This document shows, one piece after another, positions 11,290-22,370 of a stretch of 51,000 nt of DNA. Each line of letters opens with the position of its first letter. Within the stretch, counting starts at the first letter, position 1. The notes under the pieces are model-generated. The model saw only the letters and a program-made list of their open reading frames with translations. It did not search any database and was not told the origin of the DNA. The stretch comes from Cristatella mucedo (Eukaryota > Bryozoa > Phylactolaemata > Cristatellidae): positions 1,500,001 through 1,551,000 of the forward strand of contig WPIO01000052.1 of NCBI GenBank assembly GCA_009760855.2, read 5' to 3'. Made by a program: the position numbers and the translations under genes.

Positions 11290-13150
11290 GAGATAAGTCT
11301 TTGTTCTCATTTACAATCGTATTGTTTTAGCATATAGTTAAGTACCTTTGAAAAATGACGACAACTACTAGCTGTTGAACTTATATCTACAGCTTAGAGC
11401 ATTCAGACTATTCTTGCATTGGTTGATTTCGGGGCGACTACAGCAGGGAAGCAGTGTGGAGTCCGTCTAGGGCTCAGTATCTTTTACTTACAATGCTGCC
11501 CAAAAGCATACCTCTCAAATGTAGTTTTATTCCAAAAACTCATAATTGAGGTCGATTTAATACATGTGTTCTAAACATGTAATGAAGAGAAATTGTGACT
11601 ATCACTTTAATGTATTATTGGAATCATCACACCTCGGTATTGCACGTACATCTGTGCCCTTTTAACCAACGAACTTCCACTGTTCGATATTTTAACGATT
11701 GTTTTGTGGGTTCCCCATACAATCAGTGTAGCCCACACTTAAAACTTGAGGTATTTATTAGCTTTCAACACACGAGTCAACATTGAAAATGCTAATAAAT
11801 TATTAGTACTATCGTTCGTACTATATAAATTAAAAACCTGGCATCCCGAAAATGTAGGCAAAATATGCTGGAAGCAGATGAAGCTATAGAGTCGCTTTGC
11901 TGGTGTAGTTAAGAATGGGTCGTGGATCGCAATCTCAAGCCTTAATGAAAGTAATAATACGATTAATTTTTGAATCGCTGCAAGAAATCCTAATCACCAT
12001 GCAATCGCTTTGCACTTGCTCCCATGCACCTCGATCACAGTGCCAAGCCCGTTAGCCGGCTCTTTTATTCCCACTACGTGATCGCTTTCGTTCAAACAAA
12101 TTATAATAAATATAAAATGAGTTTTAATAAGCATTTATTTGAATGTCGTACGCAAAAGAACATTAATATTCAAATGTAATCGTAATCACCAGAGGCCCAT
12201 AGTTTAGGTTTGACCGGCATGCTGTCGACATGCTTGCTGACTTGGTGACGACTATCTAGCAGATCAGATGGAAAGACAAGTTGTCAAACTGACACCGGAA
12301 AACGATTGATGACGGTGTGCCTGTATGATGGTATACGAATTTCACAATCGTACTTTAATTCTAATTTAAGTGTCCTTACAATTATGGTAGCCGGAAGCTG
12401 AGAGTTGATGGTGATGTGCAGCTCTGCTTGACACCTCAGGCCAGGCATGTGACAGCATCACTTCATCACTTCTCTCTCAGAAATTAGCCGCCGATCCAAG
12501 CACGAAATCAGGAATTTCCAGGATTAATACTTCGGTAATGATATGTTCAGAACTAAATCACTCCAAGAAAAAAAACCCTTTAAGATTAACTCAAAACATC
12601 AGAATCTAGTGACAATGAAAAGTACGACTTAGACGTGCACAATATCCATTCGCTTTATTCAGAAGTACTCTAAGTCAGAAGATGGCTATGCCTACGAAAA
12701 TAAGGTGGCTATACCAGAGAAAGTAAAAGTAGTGGTTTACTCAAGGTTTAGGATTTTTTTAAATTTAGTGGAAATTCATTGAGCTTTGTCTGGCAAAGAT
12801 ACTTGCCAGGTTCAAAGACTAGCAGCAAACAGGTGAAAAATACCTTTCTGGTGACGTGACGTAACGTAACGTAAACGTAACCACACAATCTCAGCCAAAT
12901 CTCAGGTTCAGCTACTTGCACATTTTTCTGTAGCAGAAAAAACTTGAAGGTGCTGGGATATTGAGAAATGGTTATGCCGAGGTATTAAGCCTTGCAAACA
13001 AGTATTTACATTCCAGGCAAGGCATTGCAGTGCATATGAAAGGAAGCCGGATATTTATTAATGCTAAAAGGAACTCAAGGTAGCTTGCTCTTTTACATGC
13101 AGTATTTATCCCAGATGATCAGAATAAGAGCATTTAAGTGTAATTGACTT
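11290..13150. other. No recognisable gene
   Basis: AT-rich intergenic sequence between the lectin and duplication copy B. Open frames are short and featureless. A small run of overlapping GACGT/AACGT motifs lies at about 12,850-12,881 and is the only local structure I noticed. Confidence 0.5.
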
Positions 13151-15015
13151 TCTGCCCGATATTTCTAGCCAGTTTCTCATAGTCCGTGGACACCGGCTAA
13201 ATCAGAGTAATTGAATTAAATTACTGTAAATCAAAGCAGCTGAGGGGCACGACTCTAGTACTGGAATGCTGGACTTGAAGCAAAGGCTGTAGCCCCCACG
13301 TTCGTGGAGGTGATCGGAATCTCGTCCGAACATTAAACTCCAGTGATAAATCTTTGGCATGCAGCCAAGCATCTATGCGTTTGATAGGCAGGACAGCACT
13401 GACTGAAATTAGTTTATCATTTTCCGATACATCAAAGGCAGTCTACCATTTGACCGAGTAACCGAAAAAACGGTGCTGTTGTAAAGGCGATCCGGTAAAC
13501 ATCAGGGTTACCAGTGAGGAGACCAACCACCACTGCAGCCACTGAAGCTATCTTTCATTTAAGCTCAAAGTAGTTGATGTTGCCTCGGCGTTGTCTTTAC
13601 ATTTCTCTTCTATAGCTGATACGCAGTGAACTGAAATAACTAATGAGGAGGTATGTCATCTAATCTTTAGGCCAAGCTGCGATCATTGTAACTGCAACTT
13701 TCGGCGACAAGAAAATACACTCCTAGCACTAGTTTCATGGGTCCCTGTGTATCACAAGTTGTGAATCGAAGACGGAGAACTTATGAATAATTATTGGTGT
13801 ATATGAAATAGAGAGATAAGGCATAATCTTAGAATTAAAGAGAGTTGTTCTTAAATTTAAGATTGCAGTGCCAGTCTAGGGCAGAATAATTATGCTTTAA
13901 TCATTAGCATAATCCGTTTAACTGCAATACAGCTCTCACGACACTAAAGTATTCATAGTTACCTATGTGACTAAACATGCTTTCCTAGTTCGATCAAGCT
14001 CTTGATGAAGCCAAAGAGGAATCAAAAAACTTAACAGGATTGATTGGGTCATTTTTATGTGCAAACATGGCCTCTGATGGCACTCGTTCACTACAATGTC
14101 AAAACAACTGCAGTAGAAAGCTGGAGGAGCACTTGTAAAAAGAATGGCTTGCAGAGATTCACAATGTTTCAATGCACTTGACGCTGAGTGGGCACACCAC
14201 AGGCCTCATGCAAATGAAGCCTTTGAAGAATTGCGGGAAATGCGAAATTGGAATTACTACAAAGTGTACAATTCATACGTGAACTATTCTTCTTCAGAGT
14301 GTATGTGGGCTGAATAGGCGTAAATAGAAAAGTTGGCATATTCAAAAACATCAACTATCGTGGGGTCCCAAACCAGGTGCTGCATGCTTGCCGCCTGCAA
14401 CATTGTATTGCATGTATCAAGACTCGAGCATGGGACCTGGGTCATGAATAGTAAGCATTTCAAAGAGCTTCAACCTTACCTCTTTACAAATGCCAAGGAC
14501 ATGTCGTTAACTTGCCTGAGCCAAGTCTGATCCTCGCCTGTCAGTCCCTTGGCATGCTGCTCATACGGCCGTATGTTTGCACAATTCTTACCCTGCATAT
14601 TACAAACCCTACTGTTAAGGGCGTTTAACTCTGTTGCCAGGGCATGTCTGGCAGAATGGGGAATTCAGGTACTCACAGTCGTCTGAACCACAATTGGGTC
14701 GTTATTGGGACGTATTAGCCTGTTCGTTCGTGGTCAATGGTGGTGTCATCATAACGGTTGCTGCCATCGTGACTGCAACTGTAGGCTTGCTCAACACTAC
14801 TCCGATTATTACTTCATCTTGTTCTTGGTTGGTCACGAAGCTCACAATGGGCAGGCTGCTCCCACAACTGGGCACTCCGTTGAAACTACTTTCCCACTGG
14901 GCTCTTTTCTTGGAACGTCTATATACTACGTGATTTGAGAGCCTCTATTTGCATAGCGTCAGACGAGCCTTAAATACTATCACCTCTACTTCTAGCAGCA
15001 GTTAAGGATCGCTAA
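13150..15015. repeat. Diverged segmental duplication, copy B
   Basis: Partner of 7,560-9,060, in the same orientation and block order. It is longer, through indels. It ends at the TTAAGGATCGCTAACTG region just before the LINE at 15,025; copy A matches up to a similar TTAAGGAT point. It contains an exon-like minus-strand stretch at 14,480-14,647. Whether the ancestral segment held a gene is not clear. Confidence 0.6.
14480..14647 (-). other. Exon-like open stretch in duplication copy B
   Basis: On the minus strand, an acceptor-like CCATTCTGCCAG is followed by 168 nt without stops and then a GTAAGG donor. The frame would be entered and left in phase 2. The peptide contains HALATELNALNSRVC, NCANIRPYEQHAKGL and GEDQTWLRQVND, which look protein-like, but I do not recognise a family. 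The corresponding stretch in copy A (about 8,520-8,706) has net length changes that break the frame. So either copy A is a pseudogene or this is chance. Confidence 0.25.
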
Positions 15016-15024
15016 CTGAAAAAG

Positions 15025-15677
15025 TATTGTAATTCCTTCTGGCTGGGCTGCCAAAGAAAGCTATTATGCCACTGCAGCGGACTATAAATATGGCTGCTTG
15101 GCTAGTCTTCAAGTCCCAGCGGTTTGAGCTTGTGTCTCCCTTGCTGAAAGAGCTAGGATGGTTACCGGTTGATCAAAGCATACAGAGCAAAGTTCTCACG
15201 GTGACCCACAAGGCCTGCCACAGTTTGCTCCTTCGTACCCAGCTGAACTGTTGCATCAGTTTCAGCCTGTTCGAGCCCTCAGGTCCTGTGTGGAAAATAA
15301 ATCGACTGTCCCATTCCTCCGCTTAAAGACTGGTGGCGACACAAGCTTTAGCTCTACAGGTCCTAGACCGTGGAACTCGCTTCCACAATTCTTATGCAAA
15401 GACAACTACTCTCCTACTGCCGACTATGGAATATTCTGTTCAGCGGTCCTGAGCTGCTACTTCTATGCAACTCACTACCTCAGCTGCTTTCCTGACTCTG
15501 CTATGCTTCCCACTTTTTCTTTTTTTGCTTGACACGAAGTCGGTTGGCTACCGAATGCGTACAGAAAGCCGTTAAGGCTGAGAGTGGGCTATACACAACT
15601 CTCCTGCTAAACGCCCACATGGTCTTTTTGACATTGTGGAGTTACAGACGGAGATACATTACATTGCATTACAATAG
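15025..15677 (+). mobile_element. Family 2 LINE 3' fragment
   Basis: A 5'-truncated plus-strand copy covering the C-terminal coding part and the 3' end. It aligns throughout with the copies at 5,371-6,268 and 26,654-28,572. Coding remnants are QRTINMAAWLVFKSQRFE, LLKELGWLPVDQ, then in another frame RPWNSLPQFLCKDNYSPTAD. One frameshift lies near 15,240-15,290. It ends in GTGGAGTTACAGACGGAGAT followed by a short ATTAC/ATTGC tail, the clearest example in the window of this family's 3' terminus. Confidence 0.85.
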
Positions 15678-16109
15678 TAGAACCCTTAAATTAATGACCG
15701 ATGACAGGAAAAGCACTCACCTTCACTAGCCGGCCATCATGATCACCAGTCAGTGGCATATGGATCATGTACACTATGCACTTCCCTAGCAGTCTTTGGT
15801 GCTTGATGTGGTAAATTACAATTGTTCATCGGTAATACTTCTCGAGGTTATTCATAAAACCTCCAAAATATATAGTAAGTATCAATTTATTCGCAATACT
15901 TCAGAAAATAAAAAAGTTTGGAAGAATCCCTGGTTCGGGAAAATCTTGCTTGTACTGTTTTCGGATACAGTGCCGAAAGTTCGGCCGATTTAAATACTAG
16001 GCCACTTAATCAGTTACGTAATTCATGATCACTTCTGAATCACACCTGAAGCCCTTCGTCGCTGTTCAATAGATTTCTAAAAGCAGAGAATGTTGAATTG
16101 TTTTTTACT

Positions 16110-16289
16110 ATGATACGGCTGCTGTTCATCACTGCTGTGTTCATGCTACTGTCACCAAACCTGCAAGCTTTGGCACTGAACCTACTCGTCATTAGACTAC
16201 TTAGGTACTTCTGGCAAAATAAATTCCTGACACCTGTGTGGCGTAACCAGCATCTTTACAAGGACTGCATTTGCTGCTTAGCTCTGTAG
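16110..16289 (+). other. Small open frame with a signal-peptide-like start
   Basis: From an ATG at 16,110 the frame encodes 59 residues. The start, MIRLLFITAVFMLLSPNLQA, has a basic residue, a hydrophobic core and a plausible cleavage site, as a secretory signal would. The rest is basic and ends in DCICCLAL. A GTACTT donor-like site at 16,206 could instead end a first exon. I see no TATA box, no poly-A signal and no recognisable mature peptide. It may be chance. Confidence 0.2.
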
Positions 16290-18585
16290 GAACATGGAGC
16301 CTGCTCAGGGTTAACCTAACGGCATCAATTTAATGGCTATTCTGATCTAATTAGTTAGGAAGCTTTTAACTGTTAAATAGTTGCTGTTAATTTTTGTAAT
16401 TCCAGATATTTGAATCAACTACATATTGCGATCTGAATAGCCGTCGCGTCATGCAGTGCTGAACAAGTTCCTCTCGACTCATCAGTTCTTTGCAACCGCA
16501 AACCGCTTCTTTTTGCATTGCCTTGTATGTGCTTTTCCGATATAAAGCTGTGCTTGATATGAGCAATCAATTACCATTTCTACTTTCTGTGCATGTATAC
16601 TGTCTACGGAAATGTTAAGCTCCCTGATATATGCAAGCACAACATCATTCGCTATTGTAACCTAGGTGCACTAGCATCTGTCATTCGTGTGCAACTACTA
16701 ATTGAAGTGGACACCACATGATCCGGGTGCTAAAAAACGTTTCGAAGCAATGGATTTAAAGACAAGCCTCTAGCTGCAACAGTGACGCACTGATGACGAA
16801 TTTCGCATATTGCCTGAGCAGCATAGAAGAGATAAATCTTCACCAGAGGATCAAATTGTGTGAAGCATGTGTCATTTAGAACTTCATGTTGAATGCACTG
16901 CTAATCCAATGTAGTGCACGCTTCTGAATTAGCTCTGCTCGGAAGCTTGATGAACCTCCAATATTCAAGCTCCATATGCAGCTAACAATTCGCAGCTAAT
17001 CCTAACATGCATTCTGGTAGACGTACCCAGTAAGGAGTTATTGTGATTAATTAAGCTAATATATATCTGGTTTGTCTTTTTGGTGCCATTTTCAAAGCCC
17101 GAGACTAGGGTTACTGATTGTAGAAAAGAAGTCACCCGAGAAATCTGACACAGGTCTCTTTACTAGTAGATGACACCAGGGTTAACGCTTGTAACAATGC
17201 TTTCCCCTCTTTAGCATTGCTACATTGCAACAACTGTGATGGATACACCGTACGAGACTGAATGGCTACCCCATTTTCATCCCTTAGAGCCACCCAAATA
17301 CGTCCGATGCCGATATGAACGGTTAAATCGCATTTCAGATTTTCACTTGACAAGTTGAATCTGTATGGATTCACACTTGTTTGCTATTCCTCAAGCTTAA
17401 TTTAGGTGATGTTGCCTAGTAAATTGACATAACATCCGTACAAGCTCGGCACAGACATCATGCACTTCGTATCCATCTTGAAATGGAGTAGCTATTATCT
17501 TTGTATTGAATTAAAAATTGAACGAAATGTCAGTATTTGTATACGGAACACTTTCCTAAGTATTATTGAAAACAACATTTTCAGACTAAACTGCTGTCAA
17601 ATTAGTAAATAGGGTGTAAAGCTGCTCTGCTTGCAGAGACTGCTTGTAAGAGAATTTCTGGTCATTGTAGTCGAATTCTTTAAATTCGCCAAGCGTCCGA
17701 AGATTTGAACGCTGCTGCCATCATGCGAATGTAAATTAAAATAACAGTTTTTGACGAAAAACGCGTTATTGACTTGTTAATTGTTATACTAAGGATTTTT
17801 AGACCACTGTAAAAATAGCAAGGTAAACATGCAGTTTGAATATTGCTATACATTCCAATGAGTGATAGTCCCCCACCTGTTCAAAAATGGGAATGAAGAT
17901 AGATGGGCCTAACCATAACACGAGATGAGTTTGTCTAGTGTGCTTAATGTAAGCTTGAGCGCGTCGGTTAAAAGTAATTGCCCAAATTTTGATTAACCGG
18001 AAATAACCTTGAACTGACTGGCCGAAGAAGTTTTATTCGAGCTTAACCAATTCGGGGTAACTAAACTCAGGGTAACTCGGGGTAACAAGTCCAGAGCTTG
18101 ACCACCGTTTTAGCCACGGACCCGAAAAAAAAGTTTGCAGGCTTGTCATTAAATTTCCACCTACCTCTCCAGGTGAATCGTGATGAACTGAGTCAGTGAG
18201 GGCTATGTCTGTATTTTCAAATGCGACGCCAGGCTGCAAGCAATAAACCTGCTGCGTTCGGCCATAAGAGACCACATTTGTAGGAATGCCTTCATAGGCC
18301 CAGGCGTAAGGCAGTTTTTAATGAAGGTGACGGATGCTAGCAAATGAATATAGTTTACATGGAATGCAAAGTTTAATTACGATATAAAAATTAAAGAGAA
18401 CATTCGTTAATTTATAAATGTCATTTTAATCGTCTAGAACTGGCATGTGATGCTCTTAACGTTAGTCTGAACCCAATTGCTGCAATAAATACTCCATTTC
18501 GAAAATTTTTAGGCCAGTTGCTTAAGAGACAACGATTATTTTTGTGACCCGATTGCGATGTCCTTAGAGCTAAAGAGATATTTCA
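16290..18585. other. No confidently recognisable gene
   Basis: Two minus-strand open frames stand out slightly. One is 17,132-17,374, with IGIGRIWVALRDENG and SNAKEGKALLQALTLV. The other is about 18,033-18,325, with YAWAYEGIPTNVVSYGRTQQ followed by a GAG-GTAGGT donor-like site. Neither has a full domain, start context or partner exons, so neither is called. Confidence 0.4.
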
Positions 18586-18589
18586 AAAC

Positions 18590-18860
18590 CACCAAAACGA
18601 CAACTGCGTCTTTTTAATGGCAGTGCATTTCAATGGCTTCTGAAGCCACGCATTTACTACAATTACAGGGTATATATTAAACCATTTCATTTCCAATACC
18701 GTTACATTTTTAATAATTTGCATTAATCCGCAGTCGGAAACTGGAAAGAAGCCGCGTAAAATGGGCTTGCAGATTGTGAAAATTTTCTTTTTACCTCTCA
18801 ATCTAACTGGGTTCATTACAAGTGGCCTATTTAAATTAAAACTTGTTACAATAGTAGAAC
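18590..18860 (-). repeat. Dispersed repeat, copy 2
   Basis: Reverse-complement partner of 4,665-4,910, with the same landmarks in the same order. It lies just left of an AT microsatellite and of the tRNA array. It contains a long minus open frame, but this includes simple-repeat-encoded Ile/Tyr runs and is not a gene. Confidence 0.7.
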
Positions 18861-18913
18861 CCTGGAGAATGTTGGAATAGATTATAATAATAATAAAAAG
18901 CATGCAGCTACAA

Positions 18914-18914
<1 letters not shown>

Positions 18915-18964
<50 letters not shown>

Positions 18965-18996
18965 TAAATAAATATATATATATATATATATATATT
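18915..18996. repeat. TA / TAAA microsatellite
   Basis: About 20 TA dinucleotides, then five TAAA units, then TA again. It sits at the junction between the dispersed repeat and the first recognisable array sequence (CCGCAGCTGGAAAA at about 19,011). Confidence 0.95.
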
Positions 18997-19785
18997 ATTG
19001 ATTTCCAAAACCCCGCAGCTGGAAAAAATCTGGAATGTACGAGCACGGGTTTCAGGAATACGTTTTCAGCTTAAAATTTGACTTCAAAAGATCCTAGGAC
19101 CTGGGTCCATTGTAAGGCTGTCAAAAAGTAATAACATCTCAATACGTTTAAATGTGAACGGGGTCGTATAAGCTGCGATAATTTGTAAGCGACAAAGCTA
19201 CTATCACAGCCACTCAAAGATAAAACAGATACGTCCCAGTTCAATAGGAAAAAATAAGTCCTGATTAAAGACTCAATTTGACTGATAATACGTACGGAGA
19301 GTTTCGTTCGTTAAGTTTCGCTTTTTATCTAAAGTCATCTGTGGGATTGTAGTTGACCTTGGTCCTTCACTAACAGAGGAAACGATTCGACTCTGTGCAC
19401 TCACCCAAGTTTATTAGTGTAGTTGTCTCCTGACAACCTTTTGTACTTCCCTGTTCATGATTTGGTTCATGGTACTAACTGGTCGGTGGTACTGCTTGAC
19501 GATGGCCCTGAGCGTCTGCCAGGCGGGCTTTTATTGACACAGGTTACCCTTGTAATTATGCGTAATTGTCTAAGTAACACGCTTTCATGTTAGAGGAGGT
19601 TGGCAAGTCATTCAATTCCCAATGAGTCGCACAGCTCGTTGAAGAAGTTAGGATCCCATTAGAATGTATGCAGAAGACACAATCAAAATCTTATGCGTTT
19701 GAAAAGGCACCGGCGTCTTCATTTGCGATACAAATGAAAATGGCACGTTAGAGATTTGAGTTACATTAAAATTCTCGATAAATAA

Positions 19786-19857
19786 GGTTCCATTGTTTAA
19801 TAGTGAGCACTTGGGACTCTGAATCCGGCAATCCGAGTTCAAATCTCAGTGGAACCT
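19786..19857 (+). pseudogene. tRNA-Gln (CTG) pseudogene
   Basis: 72-nt tRNA-Gln relative with a CTG anticodon. The D-stem has a mismatch (GTTT/GCAC), the anticodon stem a G-G clash, and the T-stem a C-A clash; D-loop G18 or G19 is also altered. The acceptor stem GGTTCCA/TGGAACC is intact. It is the leftmost tRNA locus of the array. Confidence 0.85.
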
Positions 19858-20963
19858 ATATTTTACTCAAACTTGGAAAGATGGTAACTGTTTGTGCTAT
19901 TGAATCAGGTTCGTTTTGTCATCAACACTAACCTAAATTCTATGTCGTTTCAAGAAGTACATGTCACCTTACGTAGCCGATGTTAATGAAAGTGCCCGAG
20001 CTTGGACTCCTTGCCTGAGCTTGGACTCCGGTTGGGTTGCTACGTAAGTAGCCAATCTTATTAATCCTCTTCGTAATGACAAGATAGTATCAAGATTTAG
20101 TGACACTTTGGCGATGAGGTGCTGCTCAGGAGCAAATTCTAAGCCTACAATGCATCAAAGATACGATAATGACGATAAATCGTTTGTTCATCAGAGCTAC
20201 GTACGATGCTGCACGTTCGAGGCTGCAACTGTAGCTTGCGACAAATGATTCATCGTTTCCAAAAGTGCTCAGCAAGAAAACCTCTTAGGGACGACCGAGC
20301 AGAAGGCTGCAGCAATACTTCGAGATCTTAAAACTACGCTTTAAAAGATCTCACCTCCCAGGCTTATTTTCAAGCTGTCAGAAAATTAAAATACGACTCA
20401 ATATGTTAAAATGTAAATGGAATCATTTGAACCGAGACAGCCTTATAAAAGAAAATGCTACCACCACAGAAACCCAAAGAGAAAGCAGATTCGTCGCGGC
20501 TGCATTCGAAATGATAATTCATCCTGCAACCAATGTAGTAAACTTATAATGTATACTTTTTAAAGCAGAAATTGTTTCTCAAATAATTCAACGTAATTTG
20601 TACATCCTGCATCTTGGTCATCCACTGTCAGCTGGCCTATTGAACTGTGCACTCACGCTAGTAAAATTTGTGCAAACCTCTGCAATCGATCTAGTCAGTT
20701 ATGAGCACTGCTGGTCAGTTGGCAGGTCGCGTATCTCTTCATCTACCTGCTCTGATTACCAATGGCGCAGAGTAAGGAATTCAAGGTTCTGTCACTCCCT
20801 TTTAGGTCCGTTCCATGTCTTACTCAGGTCTAGGGAACACTACTATTTCTCAAAGCGGCCGAGCTCTGTACTTTGAAGAACACGCCATTTGTTCGTAGGC
20901 TCTTTATACCCAGAATCGACTTGCGACACGGGTCGCGATATCTCCTGAATTGACGTTACTTTA

Positions 20964-21150
20964 GCATGCTGACCCTATGCATGTCACCCCAAACCATGTT
21001 CAAAACACTCGTTATGCTTGTTTTTCATGCATGATATTAATCACCATAAAACTGCATCTTAATTTGCAGCAAATGTAAAGCGCCTAGAGATAATTTGAGT
21101 TCTCAGAGGCTGCTTTATCAGGTGCATTATTATTATATTATTATTATAAG
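20964..21150 (+). mobile_element. Family 1 LINE, 3'-end fragment
   Basis: About 185 bp matching the reverse complement of the 3' end of the copy at 24,119-25,357: CATGCTGACCCT.TGCATGT, TTTTTCA.GCATGAT, then the hairpin tail AAAGCGCCTAGAGA and an ATT microsatellite (21,128-21,148). It is a severely 5'-truncated insertion inside a degenerate array unit. Confidence 0.75.
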
Positions 21151-22370
21151 GAATTTAAAAATTATTTTCCAGCATGGGCGAACAATGATGTGTTAGAATT
21201 CGCTTCAGTGATTAAATTTACAGTGTGTTTTATTGCACAAATAAAGAAACAACGATGGCTTGAAACCTATCACTTTAATTAGTTCCGAAAAATTAATCCA
21301 TTATCCTCTGACCTCGATTTAAATTGAATCTAATTAAAAACGAGGGGATAGATATGAATTTTCAAGTCAGTAACGATGCAGCAATCGGAAAGCAATTTGG
21401 CAGGATATACAGCGTTTAATTTTTATAAAGTCGGTTTCTCTGAGTTTTTGCCATTTTAGTTACTTGTAAGCGAGGTTAATAATAATATAAAGAGAGGGTA
21501 CGGTATTTACAAATTACAATTCTTCAAAAGAACGCTCGATGGTGGCTAGGGAGCCGTAATAAATATTTTGCCTTTAGCGGGGCTATAGTCCGACCTCCAG
21601 TAAGACAGCCTTTTAAAAGGAAAACCTACTGCCACAAAAACCCAAAGATACAGCAGATTCGTCGCAGCTGAACAGGAAATAGTAATTCAAGCGGCAACAC
21701 ATGTATTAGTCTAATACTATTTACTTAGAGTTTCGTTTTTTAAGGTTCTCTTTTCATTGAAAGACGTCTAGGCGATTGTCGTTTGCGATGGCCTGGCTTT
21801 GTACTAACCGAGCACAAGATTCAACTTTCTCAGCAGGATGCACATAATTTGTATCTGCAAGAAATCTTAGAGCGTAAACAATTTATTTTAAAGTTAAATA
21901 CATGTTGGCTCGTGTACGCGCTTAGTTCAACCGCCGCAAGTTTCTATTTTTACGCAGAGATTCTTATCTAAATAATTCAACGGAATTTTTACATCCTGAA
22001 TTTTTGTCATCCACTGTCTATTGGCCTATCAACGTGTGATCTCACTCTAGTACAGTTCGTGCAAACCTCTGCAGCCGAGCTAGTCAGTTATGAGCAGTGC
22101 TGTTCAGTTGGCAGGTCGTGTATCTCTTCATCGACCTGCTCTGAATTCTAATGAATCGGAGTACGGAATGCAAGGTTCTGTAACTCAGTTTTAGGTCCGT
22201 TCATTCTCTGACTTAGGGCTAGGGATCACTACTGGTTCCCAAACTGACCGAGCTCCTTACTTTGAAGAACACGTCATATGTTCGCACGCTCTCCATATCC
22301 ATGATCGACCTTCGACACGTGCCGCGATATCTCCTCAATTGACGTTACTTTGAAAGAAGCTGAAAAACTA

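Noticed and set aside
15675-15692. CAATAGTAGAACCCT next to the LINE 3' end, also present at about 18,848
   Set aside because: A single 15-nt match between two sites in 51 kb is expected about once by chance.
17132-17374. Minus-strand frame with IGIGRIWVALRDENG and AKEGKALLQAL, resembling a reverse-transcriptase-associated RNase H domain
   Set aside because: The resemblance covers only a few residues, the frame has no ATG start or continuation, and no RT is adjacent. It would also point to a plant-type element, at odds with the rest of the window.
18033-18325. Minus-strand open frame with YAWAYEGIPTNVVSYGRTQQ and a GTAGGT donor-like site
   Set aside because: A stop lies just upstream, no acceptor is evident, and I recognise no family. 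About 96 open codons can occur by chance in this much sequence.
18583-19008. 141-codon minus-strand frame
   Set aside because: Its first part is Ile/Tyr repeats from the TA microsatellite and the rest is the dispersed repeat.
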